DNA of 64,000 nucleotides, taken from NCBI GenBank assembly GCA_034440615.1, contig JAOTOM010004744.1, forward strand, positions 62,001 through 126,000, written 5' to 3'. The notes under the pieces were generated by a model. That model did not search any database. It saw only the letters and a program-made list of their open reading frames with translations, and was not told the DNA's origin. Below, one piece after another: positions 56,140 to 64,000 of the stretch (its first letter is position 1; each line of letters begins with the position of its first letter). Source of the DNA: Ashinkailepas kermadecensis. Lineage: Eukaryota > Arthropoda > Thecostraca > Neolepadidae. The translations under genes were made by a program, and so were the position numbers.

Positions 56140-56480
56140 AACTGCGTCCACAGGAACCACATGGCACCACTAGAAGACACTATTGGTGGTTGCGTGGGAC
56201 ACAACGTTGCACCACTCAAGTCCATTTAGCGTCGTAAAAGCCATGTTTTGTGACGGCAGTAATTTTTCACGCCTCTTAAGCAGCACGCGTAGCCACAATG
56301 ATGGCTTGGTGGTACGATGTCTGTGCGAACCGGACAACACATCGGCGACTATGTGGAACGGAAATGGCTGCGACTGCAGTGACCACATGGCACTACTACA
56401 AGACACTATTGGCCACTGCGTGGGATATCACAGTGCAATGCTGGCGTCCATTCTGTCGGAAAATGTTTTGTGACCGAGGT
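56140..56480. repeat. 226-bp direct duplication between recombinase copies
   Basis: ACCACATGGCAC.ACTA and AAGACACTATTGG.. .GCGTGGGA recur at 56,157 and 56,383, and each copy is followed by (A/T)TGTTTTGTGAC. This may be 5'-flanking sequence of copy 1 or 3'-flanking sequence of copy 2. No coding content. Confidence 0.7.
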
Positions 56481-56581
56481 ATTTTTAAAGAACAGCAACG
56501 CAGAACAGCAAAAAGATCACTAGTCGCCACCGGTACACACTATATACACGATGCACACAAAAGCTCTATATACACAGCGCA

Positions 56582-56934
56582 CTAGTGGCGACGCGCCAAG
56601 TCCAACCTCCGTAAGTATTTTGTCTTATTATATACTTGCGTGGCCGACTTGGCCCGCAAAATCCCGGCCATGCCTGGAAAATCGGCCACGCGCCGCGCAT
56701 CGTGCCCGGTGATGACGGCCACGTAATCCTTTGTGGCGCGGAAAAGCAGCGCCGTGTCCTCCGCCGCCCACAGCCGGTGTTCGGCCGGCGGCGGCGGCGG
56801 GGTTCCCTAACGCCTCCCGCTGGCGTTGCAGGGAGGCGATCCCCGCCAGCCGCCGCGTACTGGCTGCCACACCGTGTACATCGTACACACGGCGGGCGGT
56901 GGGCTCTGAATGGGCCATGGCGGCGGCCACGCCC
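56582..56934 (-). pseudogene. Recombinase copy 2, C-terminal exon (His/Tyr motif plus Myb-like domain)
   Basis: Acceptor CAGTCCACAG above 56,934. The frame starts VAAAMAHSEPTARRVYDVHG, then VAASTRRLAGIASLQRQREA. A (G/A)HSxxTAxxxY motif is where tyrosine recombinases have the second catalytic His and the nucleophilic Tyr. After a GCC-run the frame shifts by one base and continues EHRLWAAEDTALLFRATKDY, then SATQVYNKTKYLRRLDL, ending in TAG at 56,584-56,582. W..EDTALL....Y and QVYNKxKYLRR look like a Myb/SANT-like helix-turn-helix. Copy 4 has a homologous end (62,540-62,938). The frameshift makes this copy inactive unless the run is misassembled. Confidence 0.6.
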
Positions 56935-57102
56935 CTGTGGACTGGGAACCATTTTAGATCACAGCGAACAGACAGATGGAGGAGGCCAGGTCTTTTGTCT
57001 GACAAGCACCACACAACACGATCGCAATATCCAATTACCACGATCACAATGTCAGTGGTATCACTATATGTGCTATGTTCGAAGGACAATTGTCAACTTA
57101 AC

Positions 57103-57269
57103 CTTGCGACTCGGGGTCGTTGGTGGCGGAGCCGAGCACGGTACCGTATCGGAGGCCTGACGCCGTCAGGCTGAGGACGTCCTCGGCGTCTCCGAGCGCC
57201 GCACGCCGCACCGACTTGAATGTCTTGCCGGCGTTTGAGGCGTCCATGGGGCTGCCTCCGGATGAACAG
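57103..57269 (-). pseudogene. Recombinase copy 2, exon with GLR motif
   Basis: Acceptor GCTTTGTTTCAG above 57,269, donor CGCAAG|GTTAAG. One frame reads SNAGKTFKSVRRAALGDAED, VLSLTASGLRYGTVLGSATN. In tyrosine recombinases an HxLR motif precedes the LGH(S/H) block. Here it would be SGLR, with Ser in place of His. The reading phase does not follow from the preceding exon, so a frame break or different border exists. Confidence 0.45.
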
Positions 57270-57356
57270 CTGAAACAAAGCATGTTGTGTTGGAAAACCA
57301 ATCGAAAGCTACCAAAATAACGCGCGCGCGCGCGCGTTATTTTGAGACAGAGAGAG

Positions 57357-57520
57357 AGGAGTGGTCTCGGGGTAAGCTGCTCGTCTCACAATCGAATATT
57401 GTGGGTTCGGGTCTCACCTGTCGCTACTCTTCGCCCGCGACCAATCGGCGTGAGAGATTGGCGACGCTATATGACTCAACGGTCGACGTGTCGTAAAAAC
57501 CAATAACCAACCAACTAACC
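57357..57520 (+). mobile_element. tRNA-derived SINE, plus strand
   Basis: Head AGTGGTCTCGGGGTAAGCTG (A box), B box GTGGGTTCGGGTCTC, body CGCCCGCGACCAATCGGCGT, tail CCAATAACCAACCAACTAACC. It is flanked by AGAGAGAGAG-type sequence on both sides, likely the target duplication. Same family as 46,265-46,458. It lies in the intron between two exons of recombinase copy 2, on the opposite strand. Confidence 0.88.
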
Positions 57521-57592
57521 AGAGAGAGAGGGAGAGAAAGAGAAGACAAAAAACACGCCTGCCCGGGTGATATTCTCTGCATGGACACTCAC

Positions 57593-57720
57593 CCGTCCGG
57601 AGTCAGCCTGCCCGCCAAGGATGATTGTGCGGTCGTTCCTGACGTGCCGCAACAGGCGCTCCCACTGTTGGGTAGTCACGGGCACCTCCAGCGTGCTGGT
57701 GCCCCCGGTGGAAATTGCGG
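57593..57720 (-). pseudogene. Recombinase copy 2, exon STLEVPV...WERLLRH
   Basis: Donor CGGACGG|GTGAGT at 57,593. The frame reads STGGTSTLEVPVTTQQWERL, LRHVRNDRTIILGGQADSGR. STLEVPVT..QWERLLRH is shared with copy 1 (53,375-53,500). It fits the beta-strand that follows the first catalytic helix in tyrosine recombinases (a K/R-xVPL strand then helix). The upstream border is unclear because a large hairpin overlaps it. Confidence 0.5.
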
Positions 57721-57753
57721 ATAAGATATATATCTTTACCCGCAATTTCCACC
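57707..57753. other. Near-perfect 47-base palindrome
   Basis: GGTGGAAATTGCGG at 57,707 is mirrored by CCGCAATTTCCACC ending at 57,753, around AAGATATATATCTT. It overlaps the acceptor side of the preceding exon. It could fold into a cruciform or RNA hairpin hiding that splice site. Confidence 0.75.
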
Positions 57754-57866
57754 ATCTATCAATCAGAATACAAGTAAACATCACTCGCCAACATGTATAT
57801 ACGAACAGCAACGAATGCAGCAACATCGAACAAGAATCACCACCTTAAATGTCTGTGGAAACTCAC

Positions 57867-58302
57867 TCTGGCGTCCTGAACGTGACTGACTTCGATGCCG
57901 GTCACGTTGCTGGGCCGGCCGGCGCATGCCACAAGGAGGTTCATCGGACCGTTCCGTGCGTCGCGTGCCAATGCCGGCACAATCGGCACGTCGAGGGGCG
58001 GGAGACGTGGTCACTCTGCCAGCAGAATATTGACATGTTAGACACAAAAATACTCAAGAGCAGGTATTCAAACACAGGGTCAACGTGACAGAGCACAAAT
58101 TCACACGGTGTATACATAGCCACCTTCAATACATGCCGGCACACTTACCTGAAGGAGTTTTTGGCACTTACCTCGAGGAATCTCCTCTGGTGCTCTACGG
58201 ACACAATTCGATTATTTTGGCCCTCGCAGTGGCGTTGCCGCTCCCTGTATCGATGCCGCCCAGGCGGCGAGCCTCTTGTGGATGGGCTGAGAATGCACAA
58301 TA
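57867..58302 (-). pseudogene. Recombinase copy 2, two middle exons
   Basis: Exon 58,172-58,302 (acceptor GTGGTTCTTAG, donor CTCGAG|GTAAGT) reads IVHSQPIHKRLAAWAASIQG, homologous to copy 1 at 54,049. A second donor-like AG|GTAAGTGTG stands 23 bases further on. Exon 57,867-58,005 (acceptor TTCTGCTGGCAG, donor CCAGA|GTGAGT) reads DVPIVPALARDARNGPMNLL, VACAGRPSNVTGIEVSHVQD. ACAGRPSNVTGIEV keeps the Arg expected at the first catalytic position of a tyrosine recombinase (compare TGLRxSEVxxLRWxDV). About 16 bases are missing at this exon's start relative to copy 1, and a TGA falls in frame there, so copy 2 is also damaged, but by a different lesion. Confidence 0.6.
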
Positions 58303-58412
58303 CTAAGAACCACAGGATAATAACCCACCTACAAGCATGCAACCACACCCTTCCAAAACGGCAGAGAAACAAATCGCAGGACAGCAGCAAGCGCTTTGAC
58401 AATTACACTCAC

Positions 58413-58659
58413 CGCCATGTGGGGATCCAGGCGGTAACTCCAAGCGTGTCGGCATCCACCGACAAATAGTCTTTCTGACCCGGCCGATGCTGCACTTCAT
58501 GGTACCGCTTGTTCTTTCCCGGTTTTGCATTTGCCCCTGTAGCCAGCCATCCCGGCTCTCGATGGCCAGTTCCGTGCCGGTTAGGGCCTCCAGCAGCCTG
58601 GTGTTCGTGATCATGGCCGAGTCCTCGCTGTTCATGATTTCCTGCACAGTGAGGCGTAT
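58413..58659 (-). pseudogene. Recombinase copy 2, core-binding-like exon
   Basis: Acceptor CCCATTCACAG (above 58,659), donor CATGGCG|GTGAGT (58,413). It reads IRLTVQEIMNSEDSAMITNT, RLLEALTGTELAIESRDGWL, QNRERTSGTMKCSIGRVRK, and after a small frame change YLSVDADTLGVTAWIP. RVRxYxxYLS is typical of the helical core-binding domain that precedes the catalytic domain. The homologous copy 1 exon keeps this region in one frame (RVRRYMDYLSVDATTLGITA). Confidence 0.55.
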
Positions 58660-58679
58660 CTGTGAATGGGCATTACTTA

Positions 58680-59265
58680 GCACATTAACAATCCGACACC
58701 AAGCGACACAGCTGAATCGGCACGCACATCAGACACGTCTTGCGATAGTTACAGTACAGTGAAGAAGGAATACAAAAATACCAGGATACGTTGACACCGT
58801 TAGGTTTCCTCCGAGATTAAAGTTCAGCTGGGAGACAGACAAGTTGGGAATTTGGACACGTCAAGCAAGCAGCGAGCGACACAGCTGAAATGGTACAAAC
58901 ACCTGACACGCGTTGCGACACAGTCACAGTACAGTGAATAATATGTAAAGAAAGAAAAAAATACCTGGATTCGTCGGCAGTTAGGTTTCCTCCTGGGTTA
59001 AAGGTTAGCTGGGAGACAAAGAAGTTGGGGATTTGGTGTGTGAGATGTTTTCTCTTCTAGACTGCTCGTCTAGGGTGCCTGTAGCTCTTCGAGTCTTCCA
59101 TTCTTCTGCCACTACTGTTTGTCTTCTTTACAAACCTTGGACCTTCCTGGAGCTCTTCGAGTCTTCGCTTGGTGAGAAGAGCTTTGAGAATACCTGTGTC
59201 CGATCTGATTATCGTGCACACCCATGCGACATGCGATACAGTCCAGTACAGTACAGGTATTTTGC
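58680..59265. other. Intron conserved between recombinase copies
   Basis: Matches 54,580-55,100 of copy 1 through blocks such as ACACAGCTGAA.(C/T)GG(C/T)AC, AGCTCTTCGAGTCTTC and CTGTGTCCGATCTGATTAT. The last block also occurs beside copy 3 (61,783-61,800). Intron conservation shows that the copies arose by DNA-level duplication, not by retrotransposition. Confidence 0.6.
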
Positions 59266-59269
59266 TTAC

Positions 59270-59408
59270 CGCTCTGATGTGCTTGGAGACTATCTCCTGC
59301 GAATAGGAGCCTCCGCGAATGCCTCGCAGGAAGTCGGGAAATGCATCGGACATCGCCTCCAGCCCCACCACTGGCGTCGACGGTGCCGGCCCGCCCACTC
59401 GCTGCGCC
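59270..59408 (-). pseudogene. Recombinase copy 2, exon STPVVGLEAM...FLRGIRGG
   Basis: Acceptor CTGGACCAG (above 59,408), donor AGAGCG|GTAAGC (59,270). The open frame reads PSTPVVGLEAMSDAFPDFLR, GIRGGSYSQEIVSKHIRA. A FLRxxRxGxYSxExVxxHIRAV helix pair looks like the N-terminal SAM-like helices of tyrosine-recombinase core-binding domains. Copy 3 has an almost identical exon. Confidence 0.6.
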
Positions 59409-59419
59409 CTGGTCCAGGC

Positions 59420-60475
59420 TAGACGATGCTGCGGACGGTGAGCAGTGTAGGAAAGTCCTTATTGGCATGCGAAAGTCTAGCAACCTCTTGTTCGCGATAA
59501 CTCCAGTCACGTAAGTACCAGTACCTTTTGCTGCCCTGTATTGCAATGCAGCACTCCACGATCACACGAGAACTACAGACACCGTACAGTACGTTCTCCT
59601 CGGAAGGTAAGCCGTGATACTGCCTTTCCTATGAATTTAGAAGTTGAATTTAGTTGGGAAGCGCGCGCGCACGGAGCAGCGGTCCACTCGCTCAGAGTAT
59701 TCAAGCCGGACTGCTGGGGCGGGTGCGGCTGAGCGCCGGCCCGTTTCGTCAGCACCCTGTCCACGGCGGGACGGGGGCTTGCCAGGGGTCGGTATAGGAC
59801 GGCCAGCCCTCTGCGCGGTTCTCGGGCAACAGCAGTACCCAGTCACGTGTGTCGGGCATTGGCCCGGAAACACCGACTGGTAACGCTCAGTCGAGCGACC
59901 GACATCCCGTCCGCGAGCTGCCGACTGGCTGGGACCCGTGGGGCGATACGTTTACTGTATGCTGGCTTACGGGATTATTTCAATTACAGTTATGGGATAG
60001 CAAAAAGTATGATTTTATGTGAACACAGTTACATCTAGCATTAACGACGGCGGCATGGCGCGTCGGTCGGTTAGAGGTCACGTGGCGGGCGGTTACGCCG
60101 CTCAGGTATGGGGAGGGGTTCGAGGTCACCTCTGCAGACGCGACCGCCGGGCGCTCTGGGATGCTGGAGAGGGGAGGGGAGGTGCAAAGTCCAACGAACG
60201 GCGACCTCGCTGGGGCGGTGGCTGCTTACGTCGACACCCAGACCGGCGGACGCCAGTCTCGGAGCCGGGGACTTGTCGCGCCATGAACGAAATGGGTTGG
60301 GGCTGAATTTACGGGATCAAGACGCTCAAAAACTAACTCTCTTACAGCAGAGTCATAACATGCACACAGCAAGAACACAGAACCGGGCGATCAGATATCC
60401 AGTACGACAACAAAGTGAAAGTGTAAACGGAAGTGATTCTTACTTCTTGTGTGCCCTTCTCGTAGTGGACGGTTA
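59420..60475. other. Intron of recombinase copy 2, no exon recognised
   Basis: GC-rich patches at 59,640-59,900 and 60,040-60,300 have open frames on both strands with no domain. They could be further exons that I cannot recognise. Confidence 0.3.
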
Positions 60476-60479
60476 GGTG

Positions 60480-60789
60480 TCGCGTTAGGTTTACTACGAC
60501 GGCCGGGCATTGGTCCGGCCCGTCGTCGCCGAACGGGCACCACCATTTCGTCCGTTGGCGCGGTGGTGCCGCCGTCGTCGTGTTGGCGCTGTTCCGTTTG
60601 GAGGCGCCTCGCCTCCTGCAGCGCTACATCCGCCAGTGCCCGGTGACAAGACCGAATGTGCCGCACCAAGTCCACGTACTTGGTGCCTCGGCACAATCCA
60701 AGAAAGCAGCTGTACCGCTTTCGCTTCGTGGCCGGCGAAGTGTCGTGGCGTGCCACGGTTCGCCGGCCACGGCGCCGCGGTCTGCGGCC
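60480..60789 (-). pseudogene. Zinc-finger-like exon of recombinase copy 2
   Basis: Acceptor GCAGCAACAG above 60,789. It reads TKRKRYSCFLGLCRGTKYVD, LVRHIRSCHRALADVALQEA, then a basic PVRRRRAGPMPGRRSK tail. CxxxxC...HxxxCH is a C2H2-like arrangement, likely for DNA recognition. The open frame itself is intact here. The donor was not resolved. Confidence 0.55.
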
Positions 60790-60939
60790 CTGTTGCTGCT
60801 GCTCGCGTGCTGCTCCAGAGACAATGAATTAGAATCGCGTGCACGATGCCCCACATACCACACCATGCTCCGGAGACCTTCCTGCCGCTTTTCTTGCTTG
60901 CTGATTGCTTGGCTTAACAGCTCTGAGAGAGGGAAGCTC

Positions 60940-61760
60940 ATAAGATCTACTTTCAGACGATATATTTTCACAAGATTACTTTCAGAATATCTATTTTCAC
61001 AAGATCTACTCTCGGGTCTGAATGTTCAGAAGATCTACTCCCAATTCTGAATGTTCAGAAGATCTCCAAATTGGCCTCAAATGTTCAGAAGATCTACTCC
61101 CCAATAAAAATGTTCAGAAGATCTACTGATAGCTTGAAATGTTCAGACGATCTACTCTCCGGACTGGATTGTTCAGAAGATCTACTCGAAGATGAGTATT
61201 CACAAGATCTACTTATACTTGGAGATGTTCACAAGATCTACTCCCAGGTCCGAATGTTCAGAAGATCTACAAATCTGCTGGAAATGTTCAGAAGATCTAC
61301 TCTGAGGATGGAAGTGTTGACAAGATCTACTATCAGGACCGCATGTTCAGAAGATCTAATCTTGGCCAGGAATATTTTTTTTTAAATACTGTAGGTTAGG
61401 TTAGGTTGGAATATTCCGGGCCAAGAGTAGATCTGAACATTTCCAGCAGTAGATCTTCTGAACATTTCCAGTAGTAGATCTTCTGAACACTTCAGGCCTA
61501 TTTGTAGATCTTCTGAACATTCCGACCTGGGAGTAGATCTTGTAAACATTTCGAGCTAGCAGTAGATCTTCTGAACACTTGAGGCCAATTTGTACATCTT
61601 CCGAACATTCAGACCTGGGAGTAGATCTGAGCAATTTAGTCTTTGCAGGAGATATTGTGACATTTCCTCCTCTAAGTAGATCTTGTGAACATAGATTTTC
61701 TAAAAGTAGATCTGAAAATATATTTCCTGACCGTAGATCTTTTGAAAGTAGATCTTATGA
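60940..61760. repeat. AGATCT minisatellite in two opposed arrays
   Basis: From 60,940 to 61,365 the units read ATGTTCAGAAGATCTACTC plus about 10 variable bases (29-30 base period). From 61,425 to 61,760 the same unit runs in the opposite direction (AGTAGATCTTCTGAACATTT). The two halves meet at 61,370-61,420, where GGCCAGGAATATT mirrors GGAATATTCCGGGCC around GTAGGTTAGGTTAGGTTGG. It separates recombinase copies 2 and 3. Confidence 0.9.
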
Positions 61761-61848
61761 GCCTCACCCCTCTGAGAATACCTGTGTCCGATCTGATTAT
61801 AGTGCACACTCTGCATGCGATACAGTCGACCAGTGGTATTTCGCTTAC

Positions 61849-61993
61849 CGCTCTGATATGCTTCGAGCTTTCCTCCTGTGAGCAGCAGCCTCCCCGGATG
61901 CCTCTCAGGAATTCCTCACAGGCACCCGCCATGGCCTCGAGGCTCACCACGGGCGTCGAGGGCGGCGGCCCGTCCACGCGGCGCGCTCATTCG
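61849..61993 (-). pseudogene. Recombinase copy 3, single exon
   Basis: Donor AGAGCG|GTAAGC (61,849), likely acceptor AACCACAG above 61,993. It reads PPPSTPVVSLEAMAGACEEF, LRGIRGGCCSQEESSKHIRA, homologous to 59,270-59,408. Intron sequence beyond the donor is conserved for about 60 bases and is then replaced by the AGATCT array, so this copy is truncated. Confidence 0.6.
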
Positions 61994-61999
61994 CTGTGG

Positions 62000-62535
62000 T
62001 TGTGTTGGCCTGTTATTATATTTACAGCTTTCTAAATGCAACCAAATAACTTTTACATTGCGATGAATAATGGTGAGTTAGCGTTACCCGATGTGTGTGT
62101 AGGCGACCAACTGGTGTGAGTCGGTGATCGTGTCGCGTCGGCACTGCGGGTTCCGCCAGCTGCGACCTTCCGCACACATCATATACGCACAGATCAGTTC
62201 ATCTCTCCCAGCCAGTCTGCATCTGACTGAAATAACCTAATACCCAACGAAAATATATACCTAAATGTTGAAATCTGCTGGCTCCAAAGAGCGCAATAGC
62301 GAAACTATGGTCACGTGCATTCGTCATTTATTTGCAATGCTTTGCATTAGTATATCGCTGCGAGTGATGCGAGTGGTCAATGCATTTGTGTGTCGGTTGC
62401 TGCTCAACATTCTGCAATGCGGATTTCGTTGTCTTCCACAACTTCTGTGCGGAAAGCTATTACACACACGCGAACACTCTGAGAACATGAAACAACTTTG
62501 TGCTAATTTCTTCGCTTTGTATTTCTCCATATTCC
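62000..62535. other. Spacer upstream of copy 3, no gene seen
   Basis: A 123-codon plus frame (62,265-62,636) overlaps the recombinase-like C-terminus of copy 4 in antisense and has no domain. Confidence 0.35.
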
Positions 62536-62539
62536 TCGA

Positions 62540-62950
62540 TCAATGCCCATCCAGTCGACGCAGGTATTTCACCCTATTGTATATTTGCGTGGGAGTACAT
62601 CTATCCAGCCGGCCCGGGACGACGTCGGCGCAGTAACGTTTACTGCCGATGTATTTCTGCCGCAGCAGCGCCGTGTCCTCCACGGTAGACGGCGTTATGC
62701 AGCAGCCGTGCACTCCTGCTGCGGCGGGCTGCGTCCGGGAGCCGCTGCTGGGGCCGGCTGTGGTCCGTCGGAATGCCGCCTGGACTTCCGGGCGATCGAC
62801 GGCGTGCTCGGTGGTCTCGTCCAGGCGGTGGCCGTCGTAGTCGTCCTCCGGCCCGAGCATGTCCGGGCTGTGTCGCGCGGCAGCGTTGGCGGCAGCCACT
62901 GCCCTGAGCTGGCGCGCCACCGCAGCGATGCCGGCCATCCTTTCGTGGCT
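62540..62950 (-). pseudogene. Recombinase copy 4, C-terminal Myb-like segment
   Basis: The minus frame runs MAGIAAVARQLRAVAAANAA, ...VEDTALLRQKYIGSKRYCAD, VVPGRLDRCTPTQIYNRVKY, LRRLDGH and a stop at 62,540. It is homologous to the end of copy 2 (LAGIASLQRQREAL..., EDTALLF..., QVYNKTKYLRR). GRxxRxTPxQIYNRxKYLRR is helix-turn-helix-like. The catalytic (G/A)HS...Y block expected upstream is not visible. The sequence changes at a hairpin (62,948-62,985), and the SGNH-like frame lies 0.2 kb further upstream. Confidence 0.55.
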
Positions 62951-62985
62951 GAGCTATATACCCAGGGCCGGGTATATATCTCAGC
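62948..62985. other. 16-bp stem hairpin at the end of copy 4
   Basis: GCTGAGCTATATACCC, loop AGGGCC, GGGTATATATCTCAGC. One mismatch. It lies exactly where similarity to copy 2 ends. Confidence 0.65.
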
Positions 62986-63189
62986 TCACCAGCGTCGCTC
63001 CGTTGTGCTCTGTCTGTGATAAAGTTTCCTGAAAATGGTCGTGATGGGAAAATAGCAAAATGGCCTAAGTGTCGAAATGTCGAAAATAGCCTAAACTCTC
63101 CGCCCCCATCCCGCCCTCTCCAATAGACAAGTTCACGTTTTATAATTTTCACTCTCATGGCTACGCTGTTGGTTGTGGAGGCCGGAGGC

Positions 63190-63830
63190 AGCACTGGTAG
63201 AGGGTGGCGACACTTTACAGCGCGAATTCGTCGTACACCACCCTCGTAATTTCGGTGCCCGACCGCACTGGCAGCCGCCGCCGACAGGTGAATCCCGTCG
63301 TCGACCCAGTTGGCCGGACACAGCCCGGAGACGCTGTTGGCGAGCCTGGGAGGCCGGCCGGCAACGTCGCCAGCCTCCCACGCCACGTCGGCTGTGAGCA
63401 GCGCCTCCAAAACAGTGGGCTGCCGAAAGGGTGTGCTGCCTCCGTCCTTAGGTTTTCCCGAGGTCACACTGACCGTGGAGGCTCGCCTGGCCTTCTCCAG
63501 AACCCTCTCAACGTCTACAAAGTAGCAACCAGTGTCGGCGGCTGCTACTCTGTAGACCTCTGAGAGGTCTCTGAAGGCTCGGCGAGCCTCCTCGGTCAGT
63601 GTGGCTGTGGGGATCACACTGAGCACGATGACTTCTGGTGCAGACCGGCAGGTCTGCACCAAAAGTCGCAGGGACTGGATGGAGGTGTGCGTCCAGTTCC
63701 ACCATGGTCTGTCGGAAGCCCTCGCGGAGCAGACCTTGCTTCCCCACGTGGGCGTTCCCTCCGATAGAAATGGCAACATATTCAGGCGGACAGTGGCCGC
63801 CCTGCTGCACACTCAGTCATACGCTGCCAG
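63190..63830 (-). CDS. SGNH-hydrolase-like domain (frameshifted)
   Basis: On the minus strand one frame reads PEYVAISIGGNAHVGKQGLL, REGFRQTMVELDAHL. Near 63,670 the match moves to another frame: SLRLLVQTCRSAPEVIVLSV, IPTATLTEEARRAFRDLSEV, YRVAAADTGCYFVDVE, and near 63,290 NWVDDGIHLSAAAASAV. An (I/V)SIGGN block, a V(I/L)LSVIPT strand, a (Y/F)VD strand and a DGIHLS block form the GNH part of the SGNH/GDSL esterase fold, with the catalytic Asp and His in DGIHLS. The Ser-containing GDS block should lie upstream, partly outside the window. One base lost near 63,670 breaks the frame. Such domains occur in host esterases and in several retroelements. Its place beside recombinase copies suggests an element-borne gene, by inference. 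Confidence 0.55.
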
Positions 63831-64000
63831 TCCTCTGCGGAAGAACTTCAGGAAACATTTTTGCATCATTTTAGGACATTTTCCCCATAAAATGTGCTTA
63901 GATGTTGAGTAACTAACTTTCCACGTTCTTATCTAATATTTGCTGTTCCAATATTTATTTGGATGATCGTGGGAGATCCAAGGTTTTCTCTTTCACCCTT
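63831..64000. other. Right edge, no feature seen
   Basis: Unassigned sequence. The start of the SGNH-like gene would lie here or beyond. Confidence 0.3.

Overview
The window is eukaryotic nuclear DNA, most likely from an arthropod and plausibly a crustacean. Short GC-rich exons with GT/AG borders sit in AT-richer, repeat-filled introns. The recognisable host exons encode animal haem peroxidase and ZNF598. The mobile DNA includes tRNA-derived SINEs, zinc-knuckle LINEs, hAT MITEs, a gag remnant, tyrosine-recombinase genes and a giant foldback element. I cannot name the species. No bacterial operons, CRISPR arrays or rRNA genes were seen.

Layout. 0-2.1 kb: two haem-peroxidase exons on opposite strands. 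2.1-4.3 kb: a 16-bp minisatellite. 4.9-6.6 kb: two LINE remnants. 6.7-11.4 kb: a 17-bp satellite with an inverted start. 13.7 kb: a SAP-like first exon, then a hAT MITE. 14,680-29,239: a 14.56-kb nearly palindromic foldback element flanked by a perfect 9-bp duplication. 31-35 kb: a gag pseudogene and a 2.9-kb inverted-repeat transposon carrying an unusual conserved protein. 38-47.3 kb: a minus-strand ZNF598 gene whose introns are packed with tandem repeats. 50.6-53.1 kb: LINE remnants. 53.4-64 kb: at least three, probably four, tandem minus-strand copies of an intron-containing tyrosine-recombinase-like gene with a C2H2-like finger and a Myb-like C-terminus, plus an SGNH-hydrolase-like reading frame.

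The most striking pattern is that tandem repeats lie exactly on exon borders, and several carry copies of the splice site. At four donors (peroxidase exons at 827 and 2096, ZNF598 exons at 42105 and 42471), arrays of 32-, 16-, 44- and 30-bp units begin at or across the exon/intron boundary and repeat a GT-containing donor-like sequence. At three acceptors (1989, 44418, 39988), 21-, 32- and 57-bp repeats cover the polypyrimidine/AG region. This looks like repeated amplification seeded at splice junctions, and it would give each exon many decoy splice sites.

All family names come from reading translated motifs by eye. No database search was possible. Most long open frames in the satellites arise from the repeats and are not genes.
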